Shown: positions 27,035 through 36,122, counted from the first letter of the stretch. The stretch is DNA of 54,222 nt from Mycobacterium sp. E1214 (GCF_001666755.1 NZ_LZJC01000005.1:1-54222), one strand, 5' to 3'. The notes: generated by a model from the letters alone, not told the origin. Program-made: numbers and translations.

Positions 27035-28177
27035 ATGAGTACTGACCAATCGATACCGCCTGCCGCGCAGGAGAAGCCGTCGTCCCGGCAGCGCGCCCAG
27101 AACCGCGGCTGGGGCGGCTGGATCGCCGGCGCCGCGCTCGCCGCGTTTGCGATCGTCTTCGTCGCGAACTGCCGCACGGCGCTCGACCCCCGCGTCGCCA
27201 ACCCGAACGTCCAGGGCCGGCCGCGTCCGGTCAGGTTCCTGTTCGGGCTGGACTACATCACCTTCCTGCACATCTCCACGTGCATCATGCTGCTGGTGCT
27301 GCTGGTGGTGTTCATCCGAGGCTGGCGGCGCAATCCGGGTAGCCCGGTGATGTTGATGTTCCTGTGCACCACGCTGATCGTGTGGCAGGACCCGATCATG
27401 AACTGGTCGCCGTTTGCGGTCTACAACCCCGACCTCATCCACTGGCCGGAGTCGTGGCCGCTGGTGTCCATCTCGCCGACGGTAGAGCCGTTCGTCGTAG
27501 TCGGTTACGTCACTTTCTATTTCGGGCCCTATTTCCCGTCCATCTGGATCCTGCGCACGCTGCAGGCCAAGTACGGACCCCGGTCGTTCGTCTCCCGGCA
27601 CCCGCTGGTCAGCTTGGGCGCGCTGGCCTGCGCCATCGGTTTCGTCTTCGATGCGTGGCTGGAGATCCAGCTCGTCCACATGGGCATGTACATCTACGAC
27701 CAGGTGATCCCGTGGGGTTCGGTGTTCACCGGCACCACATTCCAGTTCCCGCTGATCTGGGAGTCGTTCTCGGTGACCTTCGTGATGGTGCCCGCGGCGA
27801 TCCTGTGCTACCGCGACGACACCGGGAAATCGGTGGCGGAAAAGCTTGCGGCGAAGGCAAAACTGTTTCCGACACGCCCGGTGCTGGGCACCTTCCTGGT
27901 GATGTTCGCCATCATCAACGTGTCCTACTTCGCCTACGGTGCCTGGTTCTGGGCCATCAAGGTCAGCCACGCCGCGACCTCGGTGGCCTGCCCGTGGCCC
28001 TACCCTGAGGCCAAAGTCTATGACCCGCAAGGGTATTACGAGAAGGCCGGCGCGCAGGGACCATTCTCGGTAGGCATCTGGTCGACATCGGCCAGCGGGG
28101 AGCCCAACGGCCGACCGCACGTCGACGCGCCGCCGCCCGGTCACGGCGCCTGTGCAACCGCGAGCACGAATGGCTGA
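27035..28177 (+). CDS. AveC-like (spirocyclase family) membrane protein
   Basis: 380 residues with about seven hydrophobic segments, for example IAGAALAAFAIVFVANC, ITFLHISTCIMLLVLLVVFI, VTFYFGPYFPSIWIL and LGTFLVMFAIINVSYFAYGA. The family is named for AveC, which dehydrates and cyclises a spiroketal in avermectin synthesis; mycobacterial members are common beside P450s and SDRs. Polar residues WQDPIMNWSPF could line an active site in the membrane. The actual reaction here is unknown. Its stop overlaps the next SDR start by 8 bases. Confidence 0.75.
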   Translation: MSTDQSIPPAAQEKPSSRQRAQNRGWGGWIAGAALAAFAIVFVANCRTALDPRVANPNVQGRPRPVRFLFGLDYITFLHISTCIMLLVLLVVFIRGWRRNPGSPVMLMFLCTTLIVWQDPIMNWSPFAVYNPDLIHWPESWPLVSISPTVEPFVVVGYVTFYFGPYFPSIWILRTLQAKYGPRSFVSRHPLVSLGALACAIGFVFDAWLEIQLVHMGMYIYDQVIPWGSVFTGTTFQFPLIWESFSVTFVMVPAAILCYRDDTGKSVAEKLAAKAKLFPTRPVLGTFLVMFAIINVSYFAYGAWFWAIKVSHAATSVACPWPYPEAKVYDPQGYYEKAGAQGPFSVGIWSTSASGEPNGRPHVDAPPPGHGACATASTNG

Positions 28178-29160
28178 GCCGCGCGCCGTCGTCATCACCG
28201 GCGCCTCCCGCGGACTGGGGTTCGCGTCGAGCGTTCGCCTCTACCGTGACGGATGGCGGGTGGTCGCGGCCATGCGCGACCCCGACACCGCAATGCCGTT
28301 GCTGCGCACGGCGACCGGAGCGTCCGCAGACGACGACAGGTTGATCGGGGTCCAGCTCGACTTGATGGATCTCGCCTCGGTCGCTGCCGCGGCCAAGGCG
28401 ATCCAGGACGTTGTCGGCACGCCCTACGCCCTGGTCCACAACGCGGGCATCTCCGGTGCGGGGATGGTCGAGGAGGCCGATATCTCGTTGTGGCAGAACA
28501 TGTTCGCCACCAGCGTCACCGGACCCGTCGAGCTGACCAAGGCCTTGCTGCCGGGCATGCGGGAAGCGGGGGAGGGCCGCATCGTCCTGGTCTCGAGCGC
28601 GGCGGGGGTTCGTGGCCAGCCGGCCACCGCGCCCTATTCGGCGGCCAAGGGGGCGCTGGAACGCTGGGGCGAGTCGATGGCGGGTGAGATCGCGCCCTTT
28701 GGGCTCGGCGTCACCGTGTTGGTGGCCGGCACCTACGACACCGACATCATCACCGATGCGGGCACCACCGACGACCGCAACTTCGCCGGCCCTTATGCGC
28801 GGCTGCACAACACGATGAACTCGCGAGGGCGGTTCGCGATGCGGCTCGCCAGACCGCCGGAGCGGTTCACCGACGGCCTCGTCAGGGCGCTGCAGGACCG
28901 GGGCGCATTTCACCGCCGCGGCGTCGGCCCGGACGCCGCGATGTTGTTGGCCGCCAACAGGATTCTGCCCGCCTCGGGGATGCACCACCTGTCGCGGATC
29001 GTGCTGGGCATACCGAGGCACGGGTCGATGCGGGGCGGGGCGTGGCCGTTGACGACTGCGCAACGGGGCATGGTGCTCGCCGCACGCGTACTTCCGCAGC
29101 CGGTGCTGCAACGACTGACTGCGCTGGCGGCCAAGCGTCAACAGGGAATGAGGGATAGAC
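28170..29160 (+). CDS. Short-chain dehydrogenase without an in-frame stop at its end
   Basis: About 325 residues of SDR: VVITGASRGLGFASSVRLY, ALVHNAGISGAGMVEE, IVLVSSAAG (Ser), PYSAAKGALERW (Tyr/Lys), then a C-terminal extension ending near LTALAAKRQQGM. The frame has no stop at the expected end and stays open across the whole following P450 gene to a TAG at 30414-30416. TGA and TAG are present just before the P450 ATG in the other two frames. A one- or two-base indel near the 3' end, real or from sequencing, is the simplest reading, so the end given is approximate. Confidence 0.75.
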
Positions 29161-30378
29161 ATGGAACAACTGTTCGACGACCTGGCGGACTTCGGCGCCT
29201 TCGACGACGCGATCTCCGGCGACGTGCGAGATCCGTACACCGAGTTGGCGCGGCTGCGCCGCGAGGAACCGGTGCAGCGACTCGAAACGTCGGGGGCGCT
29301 CCCGCACGAGGAGTCCCTGCCGATGTTCATCGTGTACCGCCACGAGGACATTCAGCAGATGCTGCGCGACAACGAGACGTTCTCCTCGGCCGCCGTCATC
29401 GCGGCCTTCGGTCCGGTGCTGGGCGAGGGTGTGATGCTCGGCATGGACGAGCCGGTCCACGGCCGGCTGCGTTCGCTCATCTCAAAAGCGTTTTCCCAGA
29501 AGTCTTTGGCGCGCTGGCAGGACGAACTGGTCGGTCGCGTGGCCAACGGCCTGATCGACAACTTCGCCGCCAACGGCAGGGCGGATCTGGTCAAGGAGTT
29601 CACCTTCGACTACCCGAGCCAGATCATCGCGGGACTGCTCGGCCTTCCGGAGAAGGACTACCCCCACTTCCAGCGGTGGTCGATCTCGCTGCTGAGCTGG
29701 CTGATGAACCCCGAACGCGGGCTGGCGGCCTCGGCCGCCCTGTGCGATTACTTCGCCCCGATACTGAAGGCGCGCCGGGTCGAGCCCAAGGACGATCTGA
29801 TCAGCGCGCTCGGTGCGGCCGAGATCGACGGGGAGAAGCTCGCGGACGAGGAGATCTTCTCGTTCCTCCGGTTGCTGCTCCCGGCGGGCGTCGAGACGAC
29901 CTACCGGTCGCTGGGCAGCCTGCTGTTGGCGTTGCTGTCGGACCCCGCGCAGCTCGATGCCATTCGCGCGGACCGGTCGCTGCTGCCGCAGGCGATCGAG
30001 GAGGGCGTGCGGTGGGAGTCGCCCTTGCTGACCATCACGCGGGTGGCCACCCGGGACACCGAGCTGGGCGGCGTCGCCATCCCGGCCGGCGCGACGGTGA
30101 TGCCGATGCTGGGCTCGGCGAACCGGCAGGAAGATCGCTATCACGATCCCGACACGTTCAACATCCACCGCGACGCCCGCGCGCACCTGGGCTGGGGCCA
30201 CGGCGTGCACGTCTGCCTCGGCATGCACCTGGCGCGGCTCGAAATGCGCACCGCTATCAACCTTTTGCTCGACCGGCTGCCAAACCTGCGCCTGGATCCC
30301 GACGGGAACGACCCGCACATTCGCGGACAGGTGTTCCGGTCGCCGACCTCGGTGCCGGTGCTCTTCGATCCTCGATAG
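29161..30378 (+). CDS. Cytochrome P450 (first of two)
   Basis: 405-residue soluble bacterial P450. The I-helix oxygen-activation motif is AGVETT, the ExxR motif is in EEGVRWESP, and the heme loop HLGWGHGVHVCLGMHLAR carries the Cys ligand, with Trp in place of the usual Phe. It should hydroxylate a hydrophobic substrate using electrons from a ferredoxin, and no ferredoxin gene is next to it. It follows the SDR directly and shares the transcript started at copy e of the operator-like site. Confidence 0.93.
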   Translation: MEQLFDDLADFGAFDDAISGDVRDPYTELARLRREEPVQRLETSGALPHEESLPMFIVYRHEDIQQMLRDNETFSSAAVIAAFGPVLGEGVMLGMDEPVHGRLRSLISKAFSQKSLARWQDELVGRVANGLIDNFAANGRADLVKEFTFDYPSQIIAGLLGLPEKDYPHFQRWSISLLSWLMNPERGLAASAALCDYFAPILKARRVEPKDDLISALGAAEIDGEKLADEEIFSFLRLLLPAGVETTYRSLGSLLLALLSDPAQLDAIRADRSLLPQAIEEGVRWESPLLTITRVATRDTELGGVAIPAGATVMPMLGSANRQEDRYHDPDTFNIHRDARAHLGWGHGVHVCLGMHLARLEMRTAINLLLDRLPNLRLDPDGNDPHIRGQVFRSPTSVPVLFDPR

Positions 30379-30492
30379 ACCGCCCCCACGACGGCCACAC
30401 CTTGCCAATCGGCTAGTTTCCAGTAAGGCTCTCCGTGGGGAGAACCAGCGCTCCCGGAGCCCCCTCTACCGAGTCAGAAGAGAGTGACAGAT

Positions 30493-31977
30493 ATGACTGA
30501 GGCTGTAAAGGTTCGCTTCGAGTCGAAGATGATGATCGACGGAAAGCTTGTCGACGGCCAGGCAGGCGCGTTCGAGAACATCAACCCGGCGACCGAAGAG
30601 TCTCTCGGCGAGGTGTCCGATGCCTCGAAAGAGGACATGCACCGGGCGATCGACGCCGCCCGCCGCGCCTTCGACGACACCGACTGGTCGACCAACAAGG
30701 AACTCCGCAAGCGTTGCCTGTTGCAGCTGCACGAGGCGATCGAGTCCGAGATCGACGAGCTGCGTGAGGAGCTCATCCTCGAGGTCGGCTCGCCCCGTGC
30801 CATCACGTTCGGCCCGCAGCTCAACGCCCCCCTGGAAGACGGGCTGAAGTACCCCGCGCGCCTGATCGACGAGTACGCCTGGGAGACCGACCTGGGTGAC
30901 AAGGTCATCAGCCTCACCGGGACGCTCACCACCCGCAAGGTGTGGCGGGAGCCGGTCGGGGTCGTCGGCGCGATCGTGCCGTGGAACTTCCCGTTCGAGG
31001 TCACCCTCAACAAGCTCGGGCAGGCGCTGGGTACCGGCAACACCGTGGTGCTCAAGCCGGCACCCAACACCCCGTTCAACGCCAACCGGCTCGGTCGACT
31101 GATCGCCGAAAAGACCGACATCCCAGCCGGTGTCGTCAACGTCGTCACCGCCTCCGATCACTTCGTGGGCGAGGAACTCACGCTGTCGCCCAAGGTCGAC
31201 CTGATCTCGTTCACCGGCTCGACGGTGGTCGGGAAACGGATCATGGAAAAGGGTGCGGCCACCATGAAGCGGCTGTTCCTGGAACTTGGCGGTAAGTCCG
31301 CGACCATCGTGCTGGAGGACGCCGACTTCGCGACGGCGTGCCTGGTCGGCATCGCGCCATGTATGCACGCCGGTCAAGGGTGCGCCAACCCCACCCGGTT
31401 GCTGTTGCCGCGCTCGCGCTACGACGAGGGTGTCGAGATCCTCAAGAACATCTACGAAAACGTCACATGCGGTGATCCACAAGACCCGGGAACGCTGTGC
31501 GGGCCGGTGATTTCACAACGGCAGTACGACCGGGTAACGGGCTACATCCGCAAGGGCGTCGAGGAGGGCGCCACCGCGTTGGTCGGGGGTCCGGACGCGG
31601 CCACCGGCTTCGACAAGGGATACTTTGTGCGCCCAACGCTTTTCACCAACGTCGACAACAAGATGACCATCGCGCAGGAGGAGATCTTCGGGCCGGTGCT
31701 GTCGGTCATCGCCTTCGACGACGAGGAGGACGCCATCCGGATCGCCAACGACAGCGTCTACGGGTTGGCCGGCAACGTCTTTGCGGGTTCGCTCGACCGG
31801 GCGCTGTCGGTGACGCGGCGGATCAAGGCCGGCTTCATGGGCGTCAACGGCGGCGCGCCGTACGGTGCCGACACACCGTTCGGCGGCTACAAGGAAAGCG
31901 GCGTCGGGCGCCAGAACGGCGTCGCCGGATTCGACCAGTACACGGAGATCAAGTCGGTCGCGTACCCCGCGGTCTGA
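30493..31977 (+). CDS. Aldehyde dehydrogenase
   Basis: 494 residues, NAD(P)-dependent ALDH superfamily. Signatures are VVGAIVPWNFPFEVTLNKLG, catalytic Glu in LELGGKSATIV, catalytic Cys in HAGQGCANPTRL, and the C-terminal EEIFGPVLSVIAF and PFGGYKESGVGRQNG. It would oxidise the aldehyde made by the P450/SDR steps to the acid for CoA activation. ATG 30493 has AGAAGAGAG 8 bases upstream; a GTG at 30484 is possible. A 114-base gap follows the P450, with no operator-like copy. Confidence 0.94.
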   Translation: MTEAVKVRFESKMMIDGKLVDGQAGAFENINPATEESLGEVSDASKEDMHRAIDAARRAFDDTDWSTNKELRKRCLLQLHEAIESEIDELREELILEVGSPRAITFGPQLNAPLEDGLKYPARLIDEYAWETDLGDKVISLTGTLTTRKVWREPVGVVGAIVPWNFPFEVTLNKLGQALGTGNTVVLKPAPNTPFNANRLGRLIAEKTDIPAGVVNVVTASDHFVGEELTLSPKVDLISFTGSTVVGKRIMEKGAATMKRLFLELGGKSATIVLEDADFATACLVGIAPCMHAGQGCANPTRLLLPRSRYDEGVEILKNIYENVTCGDPQDPGTLCGPVISQRQYDRVTGYIRKGVEEGATALVGGPDAATGFDKGYFVRPTLFTNVDNKMTIAQEEIFGPVLSVIAFDDEEDAIRIANDSVYGLAGNVFAGSLDRALSVTRRIKAGFMGVNGGAPYGADTPFGGYKESGVGRQNGVAGFDQYTEIKSVAYPAV

Positions 31978-31984
31978 GGTCGGT

Positions 31985-32275
31985 CTAGCCCGGCAGCCGG
32001 GGCCGCTTCAACGTGCACACGATGCTCCACTCGAAGTAGTGGTCACCGCCCGCGTCGTAGTCCTTGAAGCGGCGGGCGACCTGGGTGCGCTGCACCGAGG
32101 AGCCCACGATTTCCCAACCCTGCTCCCCGTACGTCCTGGTGAGCCGGCTGGCCTCTTCCAGGACGGCCTCCAGGGATTCGTTGGTGTAGGAGATGAAGGT
32201 GCTCTCCCATTGCTGGGGATACCATTTGCCGTCCGACGCCAGCCACCAGCCGGGTCCGGGTGCAGGAGTGCTCAC
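31985..32275 (-). CDS. Small protein with a WWLASDGKWYP motif
   Basis: About 96 residues beginning STPAPGPGWWLASDGKWYPQQWE, a Trp-rich motif that recurs in actinobacterial envelope-associated and DUF2510-like proteins. A compact alpha/beta part follows (LEAVLEEASRLTRTYGEQGWEIVGSS, ending FEWSIVCTLKRP). GTG 32275 is preferred over ATG 32299. It is convergent with the ALDH gene. Its function is unknown and its relation to the cluster is unclear. Confidence 0.65.
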   Translation of the reverse strand: MSTPAPGPGWWLASDGKWYPQQWESTFISYTNESLEAVLEEASRLTRTYGEQGWEIVGSSVQRTQVARRFKDYDAGGDHYFEWSIVCTLKRPRLPG

Positions 32276-32427
32276 ACCTGCGCACCCTACTTCGCCCATG
32301 CCGCAATGGATGTGAACTGACGGTTACCGAAGCGCTACGCGGTGACGAAGAGCTGGCGGCGAACGTCCCGACGCCCGCAGGCGAGCCCACGTAACGGCGG
32401 AGGCGACGGCCGGCCTGTCTGCCGCCT

Positions 32428-32444
32428 TGACCTAATATTTGTTC
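32428..32444 (-). promoter_or_regulatory. Shared 17-bp operator-like site (copy f)
   Basis: The minus strand reads GAACAAATATTAGGTCA, with the same nine-base core as copy e. It lies 82 bases upstream of the second P450, in the 32276-32526 gap that also holds the promoter of the leftward small gene. Confidence 0.6.
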
Positions 32445-32526
32445 AGATTTAGATTACCAGTGTGGGTTCGCGCGCCGCCCCCGACAACGGGCATGCGGCG
32501 ATCACCTTGAATGTCGAGGAGTCCCT

Positions 32527-33795
32527 TTGAGCGATTTCGAAGCGGTCGATTTCTTCACCGACCCGGCCCTCATTCCCGATCCGTACCCCTACTTCGACCA
32601 CCTGCGCTCGCGTTGCCCGGTGCTGCCGCGCCCCGAACAGGGCGTCGTGGCGATCACCGGACACCAGGAAGCGCTTGGCGTATACAAGAATCCGGCGTTC
32701 TCCTCGTGCGTCTCGGTGGCCGGCCCGTTCTCCGGCCTGCCGTTCGAACCCGACGGCGACGACATCGGCGCCCTGATCGAGCAGCACCGCGCGCAGATCC
32801 CGATGAGCGAGCACATCGTGACCCAGGACGCGCCGGAGCACACCCGGACTCGCGGCCTGCTGAGCCGGTTGTTGACGCCCAAGCGGCTCAAGGAAAACGA
32901 AGATTTCATGTGGCGGCTGGCCGACCGGCAGCTCGATGAGTTCCTCAGCCGCGGCGCCTGTGAGTTCCTCGACGAATACGCTCGGCCGTTCTCCGGTTTG
33001 GTGATCGCCGACCTCCTGGGGGTACCGGTCGAGGATCACGAGGAATTCCGACGGGTCTTCTCAGGCAAATTCGCGGGCGGGATCGACGACGACTCGATGA
33101 CGCGCGCGCACAATCCCCTGGAGTATCTGGAAGAGACGTTCACCACACACATCACCGAACGCCGGCGACAGCCCCGTGAAGACGTGTTGACCGAACTGGC
33201 TCGGGCGAAGTATCCCGACGGCGCCACCCCGGAAGTCATCGACGTCGTGCGCCTGGCCACCTTCCTGTTCGCCGCTGGTCAGGAGACCACCACCAAACTG
33301 CTCAGCTTCGGTGTCCAGACGATCGCGGAGAACCCGGAGCTGCAACAGGTGCTCCGCCAAAACCGGAGTCTCATACCGAATTTCGTGGAGGAGACGCTGC
33401 GGCTGGAAAGCCCGGTGAAGTGCCACTTCCGGATGGCGCGCACATCGACCGCGATCGGTGCCGTCGACATTCCGGCGGGAAGCACGGTGATGTTGTTGCC
33501 CGGGGCGAGCAATCGGGATGCGCGCAAGTTCGACCGGCCCGACGAGTTCCGCGTCGACCGCCCCAACGTTCGCGAGCACGTGGCGTTCGGGCGCGGCAAT
33601 CACTCGTGCCCGGGCGCGCCGCTGGCTCGCGCGGAGGCGCGAATCTCGTTGAACCGGATCCTCGATCGGATGTCCGGCATCACCATCGCGGGCGATCGGC
33701 ACGGCCCGGCGCACGCCCGCCGCTACACCTACGAGCCGACCTGGCAGATGCGCGGCCTGACCGAGCTGCACCTGAAGTTCACCCCGACCGCGTGA
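32527..33795 (+). CDS. Cytochrome P450 (second of two)
   Basis: 422-residue soluble P450. The I-helix motif is AGQETTT, ExxR is in EETLRLESP, and the heme loop is FGRGNHSCPGAPLARAE with the Cys ligand. It differs clearly from the first P450 (Asn-His-Ser before Cys). TTG 32527 is the likely start because GAGGAG at 32516-32521 precedes it and the protein then begins SDFEAVDFFTDPALIPDPYPYF, the usual P450 opening. Its stop overlaps the acyltransferase GTG by 3 bases, so they are coupled. Confidence 0.92.
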   Translation: MSDFEAVDFFTDPALIPDPYPYFDHLRSRCPVLPRPEQGVVAITGHQEALGVYKNPAFSSCVSVAGPFSGLPFEPDGDDIGALIEQHRAQIPMSEHIVTQDAPEHTRTRGLLSRLLTPKRLKENEDFMWRLADRQLDEFLSRGACEFLDEYARPFSGLVIADLLGVPVEDHEEFRRVFSGKFAGGIDDDSMTRAHNPLEYLEETFTTHITERRRQPREDVLTELARAKYPDGATPEVIDVVRLATFLFAAGQETTTKLLSFGVQTIAENPELQQVLRQNRSLIPNFVEETLRLESPVKCHFRMARTSTAIGAVDIPAGSTVMLLPGASNRDARKFDRPDEFRVDRPNVREHVAFGRGNHSCPGAPLARAEARISLNRILDRMSGITIAGDRHGPAHARRYTYEPTWQMRGLTELHLKFTPTA

Positions 33796-34580
33796 GTGCC
33801 GACGAATTCGCAACGTGGGAACCCGCTTTCGCGCGGCGGTTCGTCAGTGCGGCGGAACCGCTGGCGCGGCGCTGGTTTCGTTTCGAGGTGCGCGGGCTGG
33901 ACTTCATCCCGCCGCGCGGCGGCGCGCTGCTTGTCGCCAACCATTCCGGCGGGATGCTCACTCCGGACGTGTTGATCTTCACCGCCGCCTTCTACCGGAG
34001 ATTCGGCTATGAGCGCCCGCTGTACACGCTCGGGCACGACAAGATGTTTGTCGGGCCGATGGCGGGGTGGTTGAGGCGGCTGGGCGTCATTCCCGCCACC
34101 GCCGTGAACACGGCGCGGGCGCTGCGGGCCGGCGCTGTGGTGCTGGTGTTCCCGGGCGGAATCTACGACGCGTACCGACCAACGCTGGCCGAGAACGTCA
34201 TCGACTTCAACGGCCGCACCGGATACCTGCGTGCGGCGGTGGAGGCGGGCGTGCCGCTGGTGCCGGCGGTGTCGATCGGCGGGCAGGAGAGCCAGCTGTT
34301 CCTGACGCGCGGCACCTGGCTGGCCCGACGTCTCGGGCTGTCGCGGTGGCGGTCGGACATCCTGCCGATCACCGTCGGGTTTCCGTTCGGGTTCAGCGTG
34401 ATCGTGCCGCCCAACCTGCCGCTGCCGACCAAGATCGTCACCGAGGTACTGGAACCGATCGACGTGGTCGCGCGCCTCGAGGGTGACGCCGTCGGTGACG
34501 TCGACGCGCACGTGCGTTCCGTGATGCAGGCGGCGCTGGACCGCCTCGCGCGGCAGCGGCGCTTTCCGGTGCTGGGCTAG
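33792..34580 (+). CDS. PlsC-like acyltransferase
   Basis: 262 residues of the lysophospholipid acyltransferase fold. LLVANHSGGMLTPD holds the conserved His with acid further along than in standard HxxxxD, VFPGGIYDAYRP is the FPEG-like block, and LVPAVSIGGQES follows. It probably transfers an acyl chain to a lipid or glycerol acceptor at the membrane. GTG 33792 overlaps the P450 stop (GTGA). The coupling suggests the P450 product or a related lipid may be acylated; that is inference. Confidence 0.87.
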   Translation: MSADEFATWEPAFARRFVSAAEPLARRWFRFEVRGLDFIPPRGGALLVANHSGGMLTPDVLIFTAAFYRRFGYERPLYTLGHDKMFVGPMAGWLRRLGVIPATAVNTARALRAGAVVLVFPGGIYDAYRPTLAENVIDFNGRTGYLRAAVEAGVPLVPAVSIGGQESQLFLTRGTWLARRLGLSRWRSDILPITVGFPFGFSVIVPPNLPLPTKIVTEVLEPIDVVARLEGDAVGDVDAHVRSVMQAALDRLARQRRFPVLG

Positions 34581-34591
34581 GGCGCGGGCGG

Positions 34592-36016
34592 TCACGCTTC
34601 GAGTGTTGCCGGGGGCATCGCGGTTTGGACCGGCTCCGGTACGTCGGAAAGGCCGGCAGTAATGAGCAATTCGGCGAACGCGTGAACCATTGCGTCGGTG
34701 ACCTCGTGTGGGTCACCGACGGTGTGGTCGTCGGTAATGACCGAGATGTTGAGTTGGTCGACGTAACTCCACACGGTGACGTTGACGCCGCACGCCGCGA
34801 TCAGCGGTCCGGCGGAGTAGATCTCGCTGACCACGGCACCGGCGAATGGGCCACGCTCGCGGGGACCGGCGACATTGGAGATCGGGATGTTGAAAAGCCT
34901 GTTACGCGCGTCGCGCCGGGCCAGCCACCTGAACCCGGCGGGAGCGGCGATCGAGGGCAGGTAACCGATCAGCTTGCCGTACAACTCGGGGCCGAACAGC
35001 TCGTTGTTCTCCTTGGCGATCGATGTGGCCACCGACGTCAGCCGCACCCGCTGCAGTGGATCGCCGACATGCGTCGGCAACGACACGGCCATGCCGCCGA
35101 GTTCGTTGCCGCTGATCCGGTGCGGTGAGCGATCCGTGCTGGCCGGCACCGAGGCGACCAGCGGGCGGTCGGCGCGACCGTCGTAGCGCAGCAACAATTC
35201 TCGCAACGCTCCCGCGGCCATGGCCATCACCACGTCGTTGATGGTGATGCGCAGGTGCTTGCTGAGCTGTTTGACCTGAGCCAGCGACAGCGTCGCCGTC
35301 GCGAACGCCCGTGCGGGTGCCACGACGTGATTGAGGAAGGTCGGCGGCGCGTGCAGCAGGCGGGCGAGTTCGGGCTGCTCGCCGCGCTGGCGGGCGCGCC
35401 GGCGTAACCGCCGTGCGCCGGCCAGCGCGTCGTTGAGCACCCCGGGCAGCGCGACGAGCTGCGCAACGTGGTCGCGCCCAGCGGCCCGCAACAGCTCGGC
35501 CTTGGACGGCGGCACGCAACTGGTGTCGTTGTCACGCTCGTCGGGTGCGGCGTCGGCGACGTCCATGATCCTGATCAGCAGATTCGCCGAGGCGATCCCG
35601 TCAGCCAACGCGTGGTGGATTTTGCCGATGATCGCCGACCGGTGACCGGCCAGGCCCTCGGCGAAGTGAAACTCCCACAACGGGCGGCCGCGGTCCAGCG
35701 GCGTCCCGGCGAGATCGCCGATCACCGCGTCCAGCTCGCGGCGCCCGCCGGGGGCGGGCACGGTCACCCGGCGCAGGTGGTAGTCGAGGTCGACCGCGCA
35801 GTTCTGCATCCACATCGGATGGTGCAGCCGCCAAGGGATGTCAATCAGCCTGTAGCGCAACGGATCCAGCCGGTGCAGCCGGCGCTGCAGGGTGGTCCGG
35901 AACACGTCGAAGGTGAGGGCGGGATCGTCGACGATCGCCACCTTCAGGGTGTGCGTGCGCAGGTTCGGTGTCTCGCTGTACAGCAGCATCGCGTCCATGC
36001 CGTTGAGCCGCTTCAC
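34592..36016 (-). CDS. Wax ester synthase/diacylglycerol acyltransferase
   Basis: About 474 residues. KRLNGMDAMLLYSETPNLRT is the typical opening, the active site is KIHHALADGIASANL (HHxxxDG), and ISNVAGPRE and CGVNVTVWSYVDQLNISV are C-terminal WS/DGAT blocks. It esterifies a fatty acyl-CoA onto diacylglycerol or a long-chain alcohol for storage lipid. GTG 36016 is preferred for this opening, with AGGTGAGG upstream; ATG 36082 would add 22 basic residues. The shared operator-like site lies just upstream at 36106-36122. It is convergent with the PlsC-like gene. Confidence 0.9.
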   Translation of the reverse strand: MKRLNGMDAMLLYSETPNLRTHTLKVAIVDDPALTFDVFRTTLQRRLHRLDPLRYRLIDIPWRLHHPMWMQNCAVDLDYHLRRVTVPAPGGRRELDAVIGDLAGTPLDRGRPLWEFHFAEGLAGHRSAIIGKIHHALADGIASANLLIRIMDVADAAPDERDNDTSCVPPSKAELLRAAGRDHVAQLVALPGVLNDALAGARRLRRRARQRGEQPELARLLHAPPTFLNHVVAPARAFATATLSLAQVKQLSKHLRITINDVVMAMAAGALRELLLRYDGRADRPLVASVPASTDRSPHRISGNELGGMAVSLPTHVGDPLQRVRLTSVATSIAKENNELFGPELYGKLIGYLPSIAAPAGFRWLARRDARNRLFNIPISNVAGPRERGPFAGAVVSEIYSAGPLIAACGVNVTVWSYVDQLNISVITDDHTVGDPHEVTDAMVHAFAELLITAGLSDVPEPVQTAMPPATLEA

Positions 36017-36105
36017 CGTCCGCCTCACCTGTCGGTTGTTCCGCGTCGTTGCCTGCCGGCACCGGACGCGGTCTGTAACCATTATGGCGACATTCACACT
36101 AGTGA

Positions 36106-36122
36106 GAACAAATTTCTGGTTC
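36106..36122 (+). promoter_or_regulatory. Shared 17-bp operator-like site (copy g)
   Basis: GAACAAATTTCTGGTTC is the most symmetric copy: GAAC and GTTC are exact inverted repeats around nine bases. It lies 23 bases from the upstream ATG and 89 bases from the preferred GTG of the leftward WS/DGAT gene. It is the last copy found and marks the right edge of the proposed regulon. Confidence 0.6.

Noticed and set aside
28170..30416. A genuine SDR-P450-length fusion of about 748 residues
   Set aside because: The part beyond about 29150 is Arg/Gly-rich and out of phase with a perfect P450 gene, so it is not a real domain.
23165..36122. The repeated GAAC sites as ECF sigma factor -35 boxes
   Set aside because: GGAAC promoters have a 16-19 base spacer to a GTT-type -10. 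Here the second half follows after nine bases and the sites occur in both orientations relative to the genes.
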